Shown: positions 51,634-61,937, numbered from the stretch's first letter. The stretch: 64,000 nt of DNA from Schistosoma haematobium (GCF_000699445.3 NC_067196.1:42127806-42191805), one strand, 5' to 3'. A program made the numbers and translations. The notes: generated by a model not told the origin, from the letters alone.

Positions 51634-51680
51634 AGGTTCTCAATGTTGATCTAGCTTCAATTGACTCTGTGAATTCAACA
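51634..51680 (+). repeat. Right edge of the array, degraded
   Basis: The sequence still follows the unit (CTAGCTTCAA, TGACTC, TCTGTGAA-like segment) but carries substitutions and a deletion before identity ends. Edge decay is expected for tandem arrays homogenised by unequal exchange. Confidence 0.75.
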
Positions 51681-51687
51681 ATTAAAA

Positions 51688-51692
51688 TTTTT
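51688..51692 (+). terminator. T5 run just beyond the array
   Basis: TTTTT follows the last unit by a few bases, with another T5 at 51701-51705. Any Pol III read-through leaving the array on the plus strand would meet these runs. Such T runs are common in AT-rich DNA, so this may be chance. Confidence 0.35.
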
Positions 51693-52493
51693 CCTTTAAA
51701 TTTTTATTTCAACTCTGTTTAAAAAACATCCAATTTAATAATATCACTTATTAATCTGTTACTCATATGTACATGGAAATCTTGCTACTTTCTTTGATTT
51801 CTTTCGATCTTTATTTAGATGTCCCCATTTTATATACCAAACCATGTACCTTAGTTTCGTGTGATGAAGCTGAATATAAATAAATATAAAAATATATGAT
51901 ATAATATGTGGAGAAGATACTAAGATTGATGGTTTTCAAACATTTTACTCAGGTGACGAACGGTTGGTAAGAAAGAATATAATATTAGTTGGTAGTTAAT
52001 GGTAGATTTACTCAGGTGGAGAAATAAACGGTAATGTGAGAATACTATCTCAAAGTTTCTCACCTTGAATGTGGTATTGGTTTGAAATGACATGGATTGC
52101 TTTCCATACCTTTTAAGTTAGTTTATTTCCTGAAAATGATGAGAATAATGGGTACACACTGAGATATTTATGCCTGGAGATTGTTTGGCATTATAAATGA
52201 AATAATATGTTGAATTAGATGTAGATAAAAAAAGAAGTAAAATCTTTTTTAAACAGCCTAACCACCATGTTTTTTTAATTCCCTTCTGTTATAAGTGACT
52301 AGTAGAAGTATTTTATTCAATTTTGTACATTTTTCTACATCCTGCTTAATTGGAATCAAAAAATATTTTAAAATGTTTGAGTTCTAAAATAACTTGTTCT
52401 TAAATCAAATTGTTTCATCGCTTTATTTGTTATCAGTAACTACTAACTATAGCAAGCGTTAAACGCCTAAAATTGAGAAGTATATCTAAGTAT
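51693..52493. other. AT-rich DNA, no gene seen
   Basis: No coding frame, tRNA head or repeat was recognised between the array edge and the dispersed SMalpha-like pair. Scattered T- and A-rich stretches only. Confidence 0.5.
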
Positions 52494-52660
52494 TTTAAGC
52501 AGATATAGATGGTGGCTGGCAATGGAATTCACATGATTTCAGGCTTGTCAGATGGATATACTTGCAATGCAGAGTTGATATTCACTTCAAGACTCCGACT
52601 TAATACTGTTAGGTTTAAATACCATCGCCTTACCCACTTAGCCACTGGCTTGTGCCATTT
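52494..52660 (-). repeat. SMalpha-like hammerhead element remnant, minus strand
   Basis: On the minus strand an A box TGGCTAAGTGG (plus coordinates 52634-52644) is followed by a degraded B box (around 52590-52600). Next comes a segment containing ATCAACTCTGC, then a hammerhead-like CTGACAA at 52545-52551. G8 of the core (the general-acid nucleotide) is changed to A, and stem II through stem III are largely deleted. The end of the element, TGCCAGCCACCATCTATA (minus strand), matches the tail of the plus-strand copy to the right. The order tRNA head, spacer, ribozyme is that of SMalpha SINE-like repeats. The copy is clearly decayed. Confidence 0.6.
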
Positions 52661-52714
52661 GGTACATTTTAATTCATTTATATATTGGTTGTTTTTACCT
52701 TCTAATTGATGTTT

Positions 52715-52930
52715 AGAAATGCAGTTGATCAGTTTCCAGGATATAGGTACACTCAGCTGATAAGGATCAAATAGGACGAAAACCTTATCTTGGATTCCAC
52801 TGCTAACCACTATCCATCTACGCATCGAAAGCTTGTGAATTCACACCAATATTGCGACGAACCACAAAGGATGTACATGTGCCAAAAGAGACTAATCAAT
52901 TACAGTCCTAAACATTAATGAAAAGATCCA
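52715..52930 (+). repeat. SMalpha-like hammerhead element remnant, plus strand
   Basis: The stretch CAGCTGATAAGG..CAAATAGGACGAAAACC..TTGGATTCCACTGCTAACCAC follows the layout of the SMalpha ribozyme. CTGATAA is at 52757-52763 with G8 changed to A (52762), the stem II 5' strand no longer matches GGAC (52774-52777), and stem III is altered. It should be inactive. The body after it (AAGCTTGTGAATTC, TGTACATGTGCC, AGACTAATCAATTACAGTCC) matches the element at 59811-60020, confirming a dispersed family. With the minus-strand copy to its left it forms a head-to-head pair. Confidence 0.65.
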
Positions 52931-53171
52931 AACAACAAATATATATCCGAGTATATATACACACATTCATTCACTGCTATTCATTCCTTCATATTCAGTA
53001 CAGCTTAATCAATAGAACTCCTTCGATACCAACTGACAGACTAATAATTTGGCGAATCATGTTTGTCACACATAGTTTAGGCAGTTACTTTTATTTATGT
53101 TACATTTTCGGATCTGGTTGCTCGGGTTTTAATTAAAGCACTCAACTCAAAGAAGACAAATGACCAAAAAC
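52931..53171. other. AT-rich DNA, no feature seen
   Basis: A 72-codon open frame at 52918-53136 has no recognisable content. Nothing else was seen. Confidence 0.45.
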
Positions 53172-53255
53172 ATTGTGAATTGACTGAATCTGAACACTAA
53201 CATCGTCGGATAGAAGTTCAGTGGTCTTAAGGTTAAGCGTTTACTTATGAGGTCG
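53172..53255 (+). repeat. Diverged fragment of the 401-bp satellite unit (promoter part)
   Basis: TTGTGAATTGACTGAATC..AACACTAACATCGTCGGAT..TTCAGTGGTCTTAAGGTTAAGCG aligns with the unit segment from TGGATTGG through the A box. The A box is damaged (TGGTCTTAAGG) and the copy ends before the B box and ribozyme. A short, old relative lying 1.5 kb right of the array. Confidence 0.6.
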
Positions 53256-53699
53256 TCAAATAATTATTATTGAGGATAGATACAACTAGTAATGCCTTTT
53301 CTTATTAGACTTTCGTGTTTTAGTTAGGTAGAAACTGTACACCATAAATTTTTGCTGATGTGCAATTTCATCACAAATATTCGTATTAAAAGGTCTTGAA
53401 AATACAGAAGAAACCAAACGACTGAAGTTTTCTATTCATAATGTTTCAGGTAGTAAAGGTATGTAAAACAACTAAAAACTAAAGTCATAAATCTGAGTAA
53501 GCTTACAAACTCAAACCGTCTGACAGCTAAGTAGAAAATTCTCACAATTAATATTTAATTAGTTAGTTTATTCATAATGTGGCACTGACAGAAATCCGAT
53601 AATAATTTATTAGTCACCACACTAAATAAACGTTTTACCTTATTAAGTTAGAATTTTTTATAAAGAAACCTTATGTATCATAAGTCCTAACTTACTTGA
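53256..53699. other. AT-rich DNA, no gene seen
   Basis: No supported frame, repeat or RNA gene. Its right end carries the short tail of the LINE fragment, read on the minus strand as TAATCAAGTAAGT. Confidence 0.45.
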
Positions 53700-53936
53700 T
53701 TACTTACGCCTGTTACTCCTCCTGAAGGAGCATAGGCCGCTCACCAGCATTCGCCATCCAACTCTGTCCTGGGCAGTCCTTTCCAGCTCTTTCCAGTTGT
53801 TATTCATCTTTTTCATGTCTGCTTCTATTTCCCGACGTAATTTGTTCTTTGGCCTTCCTCTTTTCCATTTCCCTTCAGGATTCCAAGTCAGGGCTTGCCT
53901 AACTATTGGCCCATAAAGTTGGTAGATAAGTATCAA
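53700..53936 (-). pseudogene. RTE-like non-LTR retrotransposon, C-terminal stub
   Basis: The minus strand encodes [19 protein letters not shown], then [17 protein letters not shown], then [17 protein letters not shown], ending RRSNRRK and a stop. This is the conserved tail after the reverse transcriptase domain in RTE-type LINEs, which in schistosomes include SR2-like elements. Only about 70 codons are left, with no RT or endonuclease domain, so it is a severely 5'-truncated insertion of the kind produced by incomplete target-primed reverse transcription. The 3' flank has a short TAAG/TCAAG-like tail, as in RTE elements. The reading frame is still open, suggesting moderate age. Confidence 0.85.
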
Positions 53937-53939
53937 ATA

Positions 53940-54605
53940 TTATAATTACAAAATGCTAAATGAAAAGTTGTAAACGTAAGTTCAGATCATTCCTTAATTT
54001 AACTTAGGAAATACTCATCAACTAGCTGTGACCAAATGAATAGTTAAATAAATGTAATTCATAAACGTATTAGACTAGTAATCTGTCGTTACTGTTTACA
54101 GAGAAAAATTAAAGCTACGTTCTAGTCTATCACTTTGAAATCCTAAATTTCGCATGTTGTTATCCTCAAAAATGCTAGGTGAGAAATCAACAAATCGTTC
54201 AAAACACTTACAAACTATTAGTTACTTTTGAAATGTTTTTCAGATGTACATAATGCGTGATAACTTATATGGTTTATCGCATTATTTCTCCTAATTATTA
54301 TATTTCCAGGGGAACTTTTATCAGCCACAGTTAATATATAGCTCATAAAGTAGACTTTGCAAACACCGCTAAGACCTGTTTATATGATCTCATTATTTAT
54401 TCTCTGAAGAAACAACTCATACTATGTTGGGAAGCGTTAGAAATTCAATTTCCTGGTCATTGGGATATTATAAATATATCATTATATCTATTATCTTAGC
54501 ATCCCTATTATAGATTTATACTTTCATTAGGTTTCTATTTAACATGACGACGACAGTTTATGCTCAGTGATTAGGTTTATGAATTAGGATGTTAGAAACG
54601 GTTAA
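53940..54605. other. AT-rich DNA, no gene seen
   Basis: Nothing recognisable on either strand. Confidence 0.5.
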
Positions 54606-54791
54606 TCACTTATATACGATCCTAAGTGTTTGACAGTAATTTACATCGAATATTGAGTGCAATTTGTAAATGAAAAGATTTCGCTGAAAATAGAAATCTA
54701 TTAGCTCATCTTCTGATAACCCATCTAACTCCATCTGATAAGTTTTTTGCAAGTCTTTGGCGTTAATAAATCCACTTGACAAGATTTGCAT
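54606..54791 (-). CDS. Possible exon or short ORF, unrecognised
   Basis: A 61-codon minus-strand frame with balanced, protein-like composition, including KDLQKTYQMELDGLSEDELI and DFYFQRNLFIYKLHSI. A T-rich stretch followed by CTTGTCAAG just inside the frame could be a splice acceptor (near 54775 in plus coordinates), which would make this an exon and not a complete gene. The donor side is weak and no neighbouring exon was found, so it may also be chance or a pseudogene fragment. No family recognised. Confidence 0.25.
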   Translation of the reverse strand: MQILSSGFINAKDLQKTYQMELDGLSEDELIDFYFQRNLFIYKLHSIFDVNYCQTLRIVYK

Positions 54792-54799
54792 ATGAGAAT

Positions 54800-57010
54800 A
54801 AAAACAAATTCAAGTATTTTTATTATTAAAAAATAGCCACGAATAATTAATTCTCAGTAACCCTGACAAAAAAGCAGCTGTAATACTGAGGGCACGTCAA
54901 TAATATATATTTACATTTATATACATATGTAACTATGTATAACAGGTGGAACATAGCTAAATGGAAAAGTTCTTTCTAGAATGAAAGTAATACTTATATA
55001 TAATCCTGTCCATTATATCGGTCGAACAAGTATCATTTTGTAACGTTAAATAAACTAAAAGAATACAGGAAAATAATAACATTATTCTAATTACAAACTG
55101 CAAATGAGACTAAAATATTTTCAAAGATGAATATATATCGATAAGACTGTAAATATACATTTTTTGATATAAAAGTATACAACTTTAAATGTTGAAGAAA
55201 GTAAAAAAATAGATTTGATACATTCTATCCACTTAATTCTAGTAAAATATAGGATGTTGTTTTCTTTCTATTTTATATTTTCTCTTATAAACGAATAGAG
55301 ATACAAGAAAGAAAGAGAATAGTTATTTTAATACTTACCTACTCATCTATGTTTAAGCGTAGTTGTATACTGACTCCCCCTATATATATATCATAATAAA
55401 GGCACCTACTTCAAAATTACGTAGAATTTGTCATTTCACTTTATACCAAAATAAAATCAAATGACTGTAAATAAGTTTACATGTGTTCTAGAAAAAGAAT
55501 CGATGATCTTCTGTCTCATTCACTTTCATTACGTAAGGAAACACAGTAATTATAGTATGATTGATGTAATACGACGTAATACATGTTAACCAGAGCATAA
55601 CTAATTTACTATCTAATGTTTCAAAAAACCACACCATAACTAGCATATATATATGAGGCATTTAATATAGTCTAGATAGAATCATTTTATCTATGTAGTA
55701 CCATAATGTTTTTAGAATGGTGGCGTCCAAATACAACAACACCTATCTTAACAATAACTTATTAAAACCTCTATATTGTTGACTTGCATGTTTTCATTGA
55801 AAATTACATAATATAACAGCATGTTCCTCATTCTTTTCTCAGTGGATTCATTGTGTTCAACAAAGTGCGTTTATATACATACACTACGTAACATATCTCC
55901 AGAAAGAAAGGATTTTTTGTTTAGAAAAATACTACCTGAACCTTGTAGTACACAAATTCAATGAAAAGTTTTTAATGTACTAACAGTTAGATTGAAATAT
56001 AAATTTGTTACGTTCTTTTACTGATTATGTATCCTCTTTCTAAAACTAAATTAGTGAATCTTTACAAAATGCATGAAATCTCAGTTACATATTTAATTTA
56101 ATGATATCATCTTATACTCAGAGTTTACATGATTGTGCCACTTGCTGGTAGTTTTCAATTATAATCATGATGTTTACAGTCACTCATTAATTAAGTTTAC
56201 TAATAATCTTTGAGAAACCTGACTTCTCTTTGATACTTTATAAGAAGCAGATAAAGCATTTTAATAATTGTAACCCTGAACAAATTATTTAAATGATGCC
56301 TCTTGGTGATTATATTGAACTAAGACTAAATAAGACTAAAAAGGAAAACCTTAGCGTCATCGGTGTAGACGATCTGTCAACTTGTTGGTAAAACGTTAAT
56401 AACATAGTTTTTCTGAGCAACTTATTTGATTTTAGCCACTGATCTTCAGTTTATCACACTATATCGAAAGTTATTGCATTTCTCATTGGTAAACACTAAC
56501 CGATAATCAAAGTCTATCATTTAAGTGTTAAGAACGGTTCATCAAATCATTTTATCGTTTTTCGTGGAAAGCTAGTCTAAACTTCTTCAGGTAAATAATG
56601 AAAATTAACTTTATCAAGGTTTGTAAAGCGAATTCCACTAAAAGCTTATCCAATCATGTTCAGATATTTACCTCACACCATAAATTTTTTATTTTCTATA
56701 CACTTTAAATTAGATAATAATAACTTATATGAGAAACAAAGGCAAAAGATCAGAAAATAGTGAGCTATAGAATCACTGAGAAACGTTTTAATTAACAAGG
56801 GTATTACAGCTATTATCCATTTAAATCGTTTATTTCAACATCGTTAAAATCATGTTTTCAGTGATATATTTCAGGTTCAATGGTGAAATAAAATTTGTGC
56901 TTGCTAAATATTAAAAAGTGATGCATGTTTTTTTGTTAATACGAGTTATCATAACTCAAATAGTATGTGATGCTTTAAGCGGGAAAACGCACATATATAT
57001 AATGATTTGT
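54800..57010. other. AT-rich DNA, no gene seen
   Basis: About 2.2 kb without a supported frame, RNA gene or recognised repeat, apart from short TA runs (for example near 54903 and 55380). Confidence 0.5.
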
Positions 57011-57019
57011 AAAAGTTAG

Positions 57020-57228
57020 AATTTATCCCCAGTAAAGGTCGTATGTGACCGACCTCAAGCAGTTGTCCCTTGGGCACTGCGGTCACACTCTCAGGTCATG
57101 AAGACCACCTCTAACCCAATTCGTTTTTCAGGTACCTCCAGAAGAACCCTTCCACGGCGTGGGCTACCGGGAAGTGACAACCTCCCTCATACTTCTAACA
57201 GCACTCAAAACCACTGACTGACTGAATC
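57020..57228. mobile_element. GC-richer interspersed repeat fragment, family not assigned
   Basis: The block from GTAAAGGTCGTATGTGACC to GCACTCAAAACC is far richer in G and C than its surroundings and ends in ACTGACTGACTG, a short tandem tail like those that end non-LTR retrotransposons. No protein motif was found on either strand. It may be the non-coding 3' end of a LINE inserted on the plus strand. Confidence 0.45.
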
Positions 57229-58745
57229 ATCTGATAAGTCAGTTTAAAAGTCATAAAATATATCAGTATTCTGAAATAATGTCAGTTTTCATCGAATTTT
57301 CCATAATAAGTACTGAAACTGAGAAAAGATTGTTATAATCCTTTTGAAAAAAGGTATTTACATTTTAAGGTTTATAATGAATACTTGTTATATTTATCAT
57401 ATACACTGATAAGGAATCTTAGGTTTCCTTTAGTTCACTAGCGAAAACGTTTTGTAATTTAGTTTACAGTGTCCAGTGTCAAACTTATAGATCGATTCTG
57501 ACGTGACTTAGATTCTTTTGCATTTTTTATTTAACCTATTTGAGTACAAACACTAGACTAGAAAGCTTATTGATTCTAGTAATCTAAGATGTAATCTTTA
57601 TAGAGATAGTAAATGGACTTCAGAAATTTCTTTTTCTATTCAAAATAAAATTCATAAAATACCATTCATTCAAATAAAATAATTCTTGTCCAATAAAAAT
57701 CATTTTTAATTACGTTATTCACATGAAACATGCTGGTTAAAATGATTTAAAAAGAACAAACTTCAAAACTCTGTTCGAATCTTTTCCATCAGGTAGTATT
57801 TCTGAACAAAAATGTGCTGATAAACATTCTTTTTAATTCTATGAAGAATTAAAACTAACTTGAAATCAAAATGGTTACTTTGTACGATTATCAAAACTTA
57901 AAGGAAAATTGGTGAGACTATAATTTATAGACGATCTATGAGTGACGCCAAAATGACCTTGAAACTGTCTACCTATTTACTAAGGATAAATGAGGGTTAT
58001 AAACCAATTTGAAGAATAACGATTATGATTCACAGTTGATGATTAGGGTTAAGAATTAGATTTACGGTTTTTCATCATGAACTATCATCAACTAAAATGC
58101 CAAGACACTATTTAGTTAAATGGGGGTGAGTGTATTTCATGCCAAAATTCAAGACTTATTATCCAGAATCTGATTGGTTCATCTAAAAATTATAATCTCG
58201 TTGGGAAATTAATTTACTTTTACAAATCCATTTATTAAAATACCAAATAATTGATCATATTCAATGAAATATATAACAATATTTAATATTAAATAAAATA
58301 TATTCATTATTTGTTATCAGAATGACAAATACTACTTAATTGAATATTAGCTCCTTTAAATTTCCTAAATAAACATTAATCCGATATTATTTTTTCTTTT
58401 GAATTCAATATTGATCATTATGTATTAATGTATTTGAAAAAAAGAAATAACTTTAATTGTGAACCTTTTTTCTTCATTAGTTTCCAATAAAGACAAACAA
58501 ACCTAACAATAATAAGAAATTAGTGAATAAAACATGGAGTACCTCTCATTGACAAAATATAACTTCCTAAAATGATAAATGAACAAACATTTTCAAAGGG
58601 AATCTTAAATAACTAGATAAAGAATCAGATAACAAACTTCTAATCAAAATTTTAATTCAAAGGCTTAAAATAGATAATAAAAATAATAATAGAAAAAAAG
58701 AATAACAATTTTACTATTGACTTGGCAAACACAGTATCATATGAT
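57229..58745. other. AT-rich DNA, no gene seen
   Basis: No supported frame or repeat over 1.5 kb. Confidence 0.5.
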
Positions 58746-58785
58746 AAAGAGGAAGAAGAAAAAGAAGAAAAAGAAAAGGAAAAAA
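58746..58785 (+). repeat. 40-nt polypurine tract
   Basis: An unbroken run of A and G, mostly GAA and GAAAAA blocks. It is followed by one C and more purines. Such tracts can adopt triplex structures, but no mirror symmetry was verified. Confidence 0.85.
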
Positions 58786-59810
58786 CGACAAAGATTCATT
58801 TCTTCGTCTTATTCAATAGAACATTATTACAAATAAACATTGTAGATTACTGGCTTTGAAAAGAAATAAAATAAGATCCGTTTACATTGAGTTTTATTGT
58901 ATAATCAGACATTTTTTTCTCAAAATTGTTTTACTTATAGTAAGTACTAAATGTATTCATTATACAATACATATGTGTATACCAATATATATATAATACA
59001 TGATAAATCCACGAAAAAATAGATAAAATAAAAGATACAACAACCAACATAAAATCCACTGTAAGTTTTAAAGAAAAAATCATTTCTTGTATTGTATATA
59101 TATACATATATATATATATGGTTAAGTTAACGGATTTCCGTCAATTTTACATCAGTATATTCAATCTAATTTAAAATAAATGACACAATTCAATTGTTTA
59201 GTCAGAATGAGATTAGTTGTTTTTTTCTTTGGAAAATAAAAATGAAAAGAAACATATATGTTTATCTAAAGAAAAAAAACAGAAAAAGGAAGACAGAAAG
59301 AAAAAGGTACTTTCAATCAATCGGATAAGTTATTTTTAAGATTCCGAAAATGTTTGAAAATAATATCAAGGTATCTTTTATAGTAAAATGAAAGGAAACG
59401 TGTTATTTATGGTACTATGATCATCAATAATGTTTTGTGTACAAATATATAAGTTTATTTTATATTTTTCAAGTGTATGCATTAGCCCTAATCATAAATA
59501 TCCATCTTTCTTTTTTTTTGATGACATTTATCACATATTCATATACAAGTTTCAATGTTCATCATTGGCAGATATTGTGGATAGCTGTGTTGAATGACAT
59601 TTTGGCAATTCAAATTCATTCAAAATGAAACATTATGATCATTTTACATCAATCTCTATTTACTGGTGTTACTATGGATCGAAAATAGACAAAGTTGAAA
59701 ATCTTACAAACATTTGACTAAGAATTATGACCTATTTTCCTATTTCATAACTGTTAGTGAATTGGGTAGTTGTATTATTATATTCTTTTGGACGTATAAA
59801 CAATTTTTAA
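58786..59810. other. AT-rich DNA with a short TA tract
   Basis: TA-rich microsatellite-like sequence lies at 59094-59119 and an A-rich, mostly purine stretch at about 59268-59306. The 63-codon frame at 59437-59628 is hydrophobic but unsupported. Confidence 0.5.
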
Positions 59811-59923
59811 TTATAAGCAAAGATGGATAGTGGCTAGCAGTGAAATTTAGGACACACGTTTCTTTCTATTTGGGACTCTTCAACTGGATTCTACTGCTAG
59901 CCACTATCCATCTTTGCTTATAA
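59811..59923 (-). repeat. 31-bp perfect inverted repeat around a minus-strand hammerhead remnant
   Basis: The arm at 59811-59841 (TTATAAGCAAAGATGG.. to ..GGCTAGCAGT) is exactly complementary to 59893-59923. Between them, on the minus strand, lies a SMalpha-like hammerhead. CTGANGA has become TTGAAGA (59877-59883; C3 to U). The stem II 5' strand GTCC is kept but its 3' partner reads GAAA. The core GAAAC, stem III ACGTGTGT and the cleavage triplet GTC remain. The damage predicts inactivity. Confidence 0.75.
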
Positions 59924-60020
59924 AGCTTGTAACTTAAGGCTATATCAAGGCAATACGCACAGTATGCACATATGCAAATAAGACTGATCAATTTCAATCC
60001 TAAACATCAGTGGGAATATT
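59893..60020 (+). repeat. SMalpha-like element body, plus strand
   Basis: From the tail of the ribozyme stem (CTGCTAGCCACTATCC) onward, the sequence AAGCTTGTAACTTAAGG..GTATGCACATATGC..AGACTGATCAATTTCAATCC matches the body of the copy at 52715-52930. The body runs on the plus strand while the ribozyme next to it runs on the minus strand, so the locus is rearranged. Confidence 0.65.
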
Positions 60021-60796
60021 CAAGTAAACAATACCAAGTGAATTTATTGTTAATTATTGTTACTTAGCTATTTACCTCTTACTCCATTGTCTAACACTTG
60101 TGTCTTGGTTGTGCATAAACTACGATTTCATATTTATGGTGTGATCGGGTTTGATAATTCGCGTATATAAATTCATGATTGTTTACGTTATGGTAATTAG
60201 ATGACTAAATAAATATAGAACTTACACCTTTTTGGTGTATTTTCAATTGAAATGGAATACTTGGCTCTGGAGAGTTTAAATTCTGGACCAATAGGAACTG
60301 TGAATCACTATCAACATTGCTAAGAGTAGATCCATGTCGGTCAGAATGTGTCAATGGTTAAATTGGATTAAAATTGATGAGATCCTGTCAAAAGAGTCAA
60401 CTTATGAGAATATACAAAAATTGGAAAACATAACAGTTAGTCATATTTTCAAAGCATCTTATTCATTAGAAAGCTTTAAGTATTTATTTTAATTTCAAAT
60501 ATAATAAAATAAAGCCTTTCTCTAGAATTTAAGACATTAGGAAAAAATTAAGAAAGAATTCAGGGAGTCAAAACTCAAAGTACTCATTGACTTTAATTCT
60601 AAATAAGATCGAATAAGGAAAGAAAACAGAATTTTACCGAAAATATATGTGAATCAAAATTACTAATAAATAACACCAAAACACTCCAAAATTATTCCTG
60701 TCATACTACAAGAAATGTGAATTTTAAATAAAATAAAGTTTTCAATCTGTATATTTTTCTATTCATTGACAATTATTGTATAAATATATATAGGGT
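60021..60796. other. AT-rich DNA, no gene seen
   Basis: Nothing recognisable. Confidence 0.5.
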
Positions 60797-60832
60797 GTAT
60801 GCTACTTATGTCTGTCGACATAAGTAGTATGT
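60797..60832. repeat. Hairpin: 11-bp perfect inverted repeat
   Basis: CTACTTATGTC (60802-60812) and GACATAAGTAG (60817-60827) are exact complements with a TGTC loop, extendable outward with G-U pairs. The following 200 bp are purine-rich and less AT-biased and may belong to a transposon fragment, but no family was recognised. Confidence 0.7.
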
Positions 60833-61578
60833 AACTTCAATCGGAAGTGGAAAACCTGGTAGCAGAAGGCTAAGATAATCGAGTTAAAGAAAATAAAATG
60901 GGAAATATAAAGGACTTGTGAACTGGAAGAATAATACAAAGTGTGAAGGACAAATGATGGAAATGAACAAATGAAGTATTTAGTGTATGGTTCTTACATT
61001 TTACCAAGACATTCTGTAATTTTGTATGAAAGTTTATTAGTTGTCGCTAACATATACATGAAAGATAAATTATTCTATGTAAAATAAATCTTATATGAGC
61101 AAAATGAATGCCTCCATTTTTTTCTATCCCACTACTTAATTAGTAAAGTAAAATGATGGTAATCACAAAAAAAATTAGTGAAACTAAGCTTTTTTTGTTT
61201 GATTATCTTCTTTCAAATTTCATTTACAACTGTCTAGATTTTAATTAACATGAAAACAAGTAATTAGTTGTAGAAGAAGAAATAGTTTTTCTATTCAAAC
61301 GAGAAAAAGAAAAACAAAACAGAATTAACCCTATAAATAAAGAATGCACTTAATCCTTCATACTCAGGTTATTCTCATTACAGTTTGTTTCTATTTAAGT
61401 AACATTCAAACTAATTCTATACAATGACATGATAAATAAACATTTTTCTTACGAAAAAATAAATAAATAAACTATAGACTGGAACAGACGTTTCTCACCA
61501 GGTGGATAATTAAAATGATAAGTAGCTAGCAATTAAGTGATCGTTTCTCATTGTTCTACAAACATATACACAAAAGTA

Positions 61579-61581
<3 letters not shown>
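60833..61581. other. AT-rich DNA, no gene seen
   Basis: Possible repeat-derived sequence at 60833-60990 next to the hairpin; otherwise nothing. Confidence 0.4.

Positions 61582-61632
<51 letters not shown>
61582..61632. repeat. (AT)n microsatellite
   Basis: 51 bp of uninterrupted AT dinucleotide. It is one of two long TA tracts 350 bp apart. Confidence 0.97.
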
Positions 61633-61636
<4 letters not shown>

Positions 61637-61930
61637 CGGAAAACAACTCAATATTTAAGAAAAAACAGACAGCAAGTATTCATTAGTTTCCTACTCATGT
61701 CTGTCTTTTCTTAAATTTATATTTATACATTAGTATTTTTCTCATTCTTCATTATAAACAAGATAAAAATGTTTCCGCAATAAAATTTATCAGATTATTT
61801 TGATGGTAAATAAAATTTTTTTATGATATTGTATGTTTTTTTGCCATTTTTCAGTTCTTTAATAAGTAATTTAGTGTATAAATACTAATAATAATAATGG
61901 AGTAGGTAATAAAAGATAGAAGTATTAGAT

Positions 61931-61937
<7 letters not shown>

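Larger units (their letters stand above)
5008..51680 (+). repeat. Tandem array of a 401-bp tRNA-headed hammerhead-ribozyme satellite
   Basis: Head-to-tail units with a 401-bp period (400-402) run without interruption. Counting a fixed landmark from 5344 to 51458 gives 115 intervals and thus 116 units with a full core, plus a degenerate partial unit at the left. Each unit contains a Pol III A box, a B box and a type I hammerhead ribozyme. Units are nearly identical. The main variants are C/T in the segment CAAC(C/T)TCGTGG and T/C in GGTT(T/C)TCAATGG. Minor ones are A5/A6 in a homopolymer (A6 only among the first units), A5/A4 in GGAAAAACTCC (400-bp units at about 35.7, 45.7, 47.7 and 50.9 kb) and a one-base deletion at 13364. 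Schistosome SMalpha satellites share this architecture, but whether this exact unit is named was not determined. Confidence 0.97.

Noticed and set aside
5268..51649. Over 100 repeated plus-strand 68-codon and minus-strand 73-codon open frames
   Set aside because: They overlap each other and the Pol III promoter and ribozyme, recur only because the unit repeats, and show no protein family. The F/S and R/K changes are better read as RNA or DNA variants.
5008..51680. CRISPR array or prokaryotic repeat system
   Set aside because: The units are 401-bp direct repeats with no unique spacers, and the context is eukaryotic (introns, LINE remnants, Pol III boxes).
5008..51680. 5S or other rRNA gene cluster
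   Set aside because: No rRNA sequence was recognised in the unit; the Pol III promoter is the tRNA type (A and B boxes), not the 5S type.
52529..52825. 98-codon minus-strand and 66-codon plus-strand frames
   Set aside because: Both lie across the two SMalpha-like repeat copies and match no protein family; they are by-products of the repeat.
59437..59628. 63-codon hydrophobic plus-strand frame
   Set aside because: Composition is what T-rich non-coding DNA encodes by chance; no splice sites, motif or context support it.
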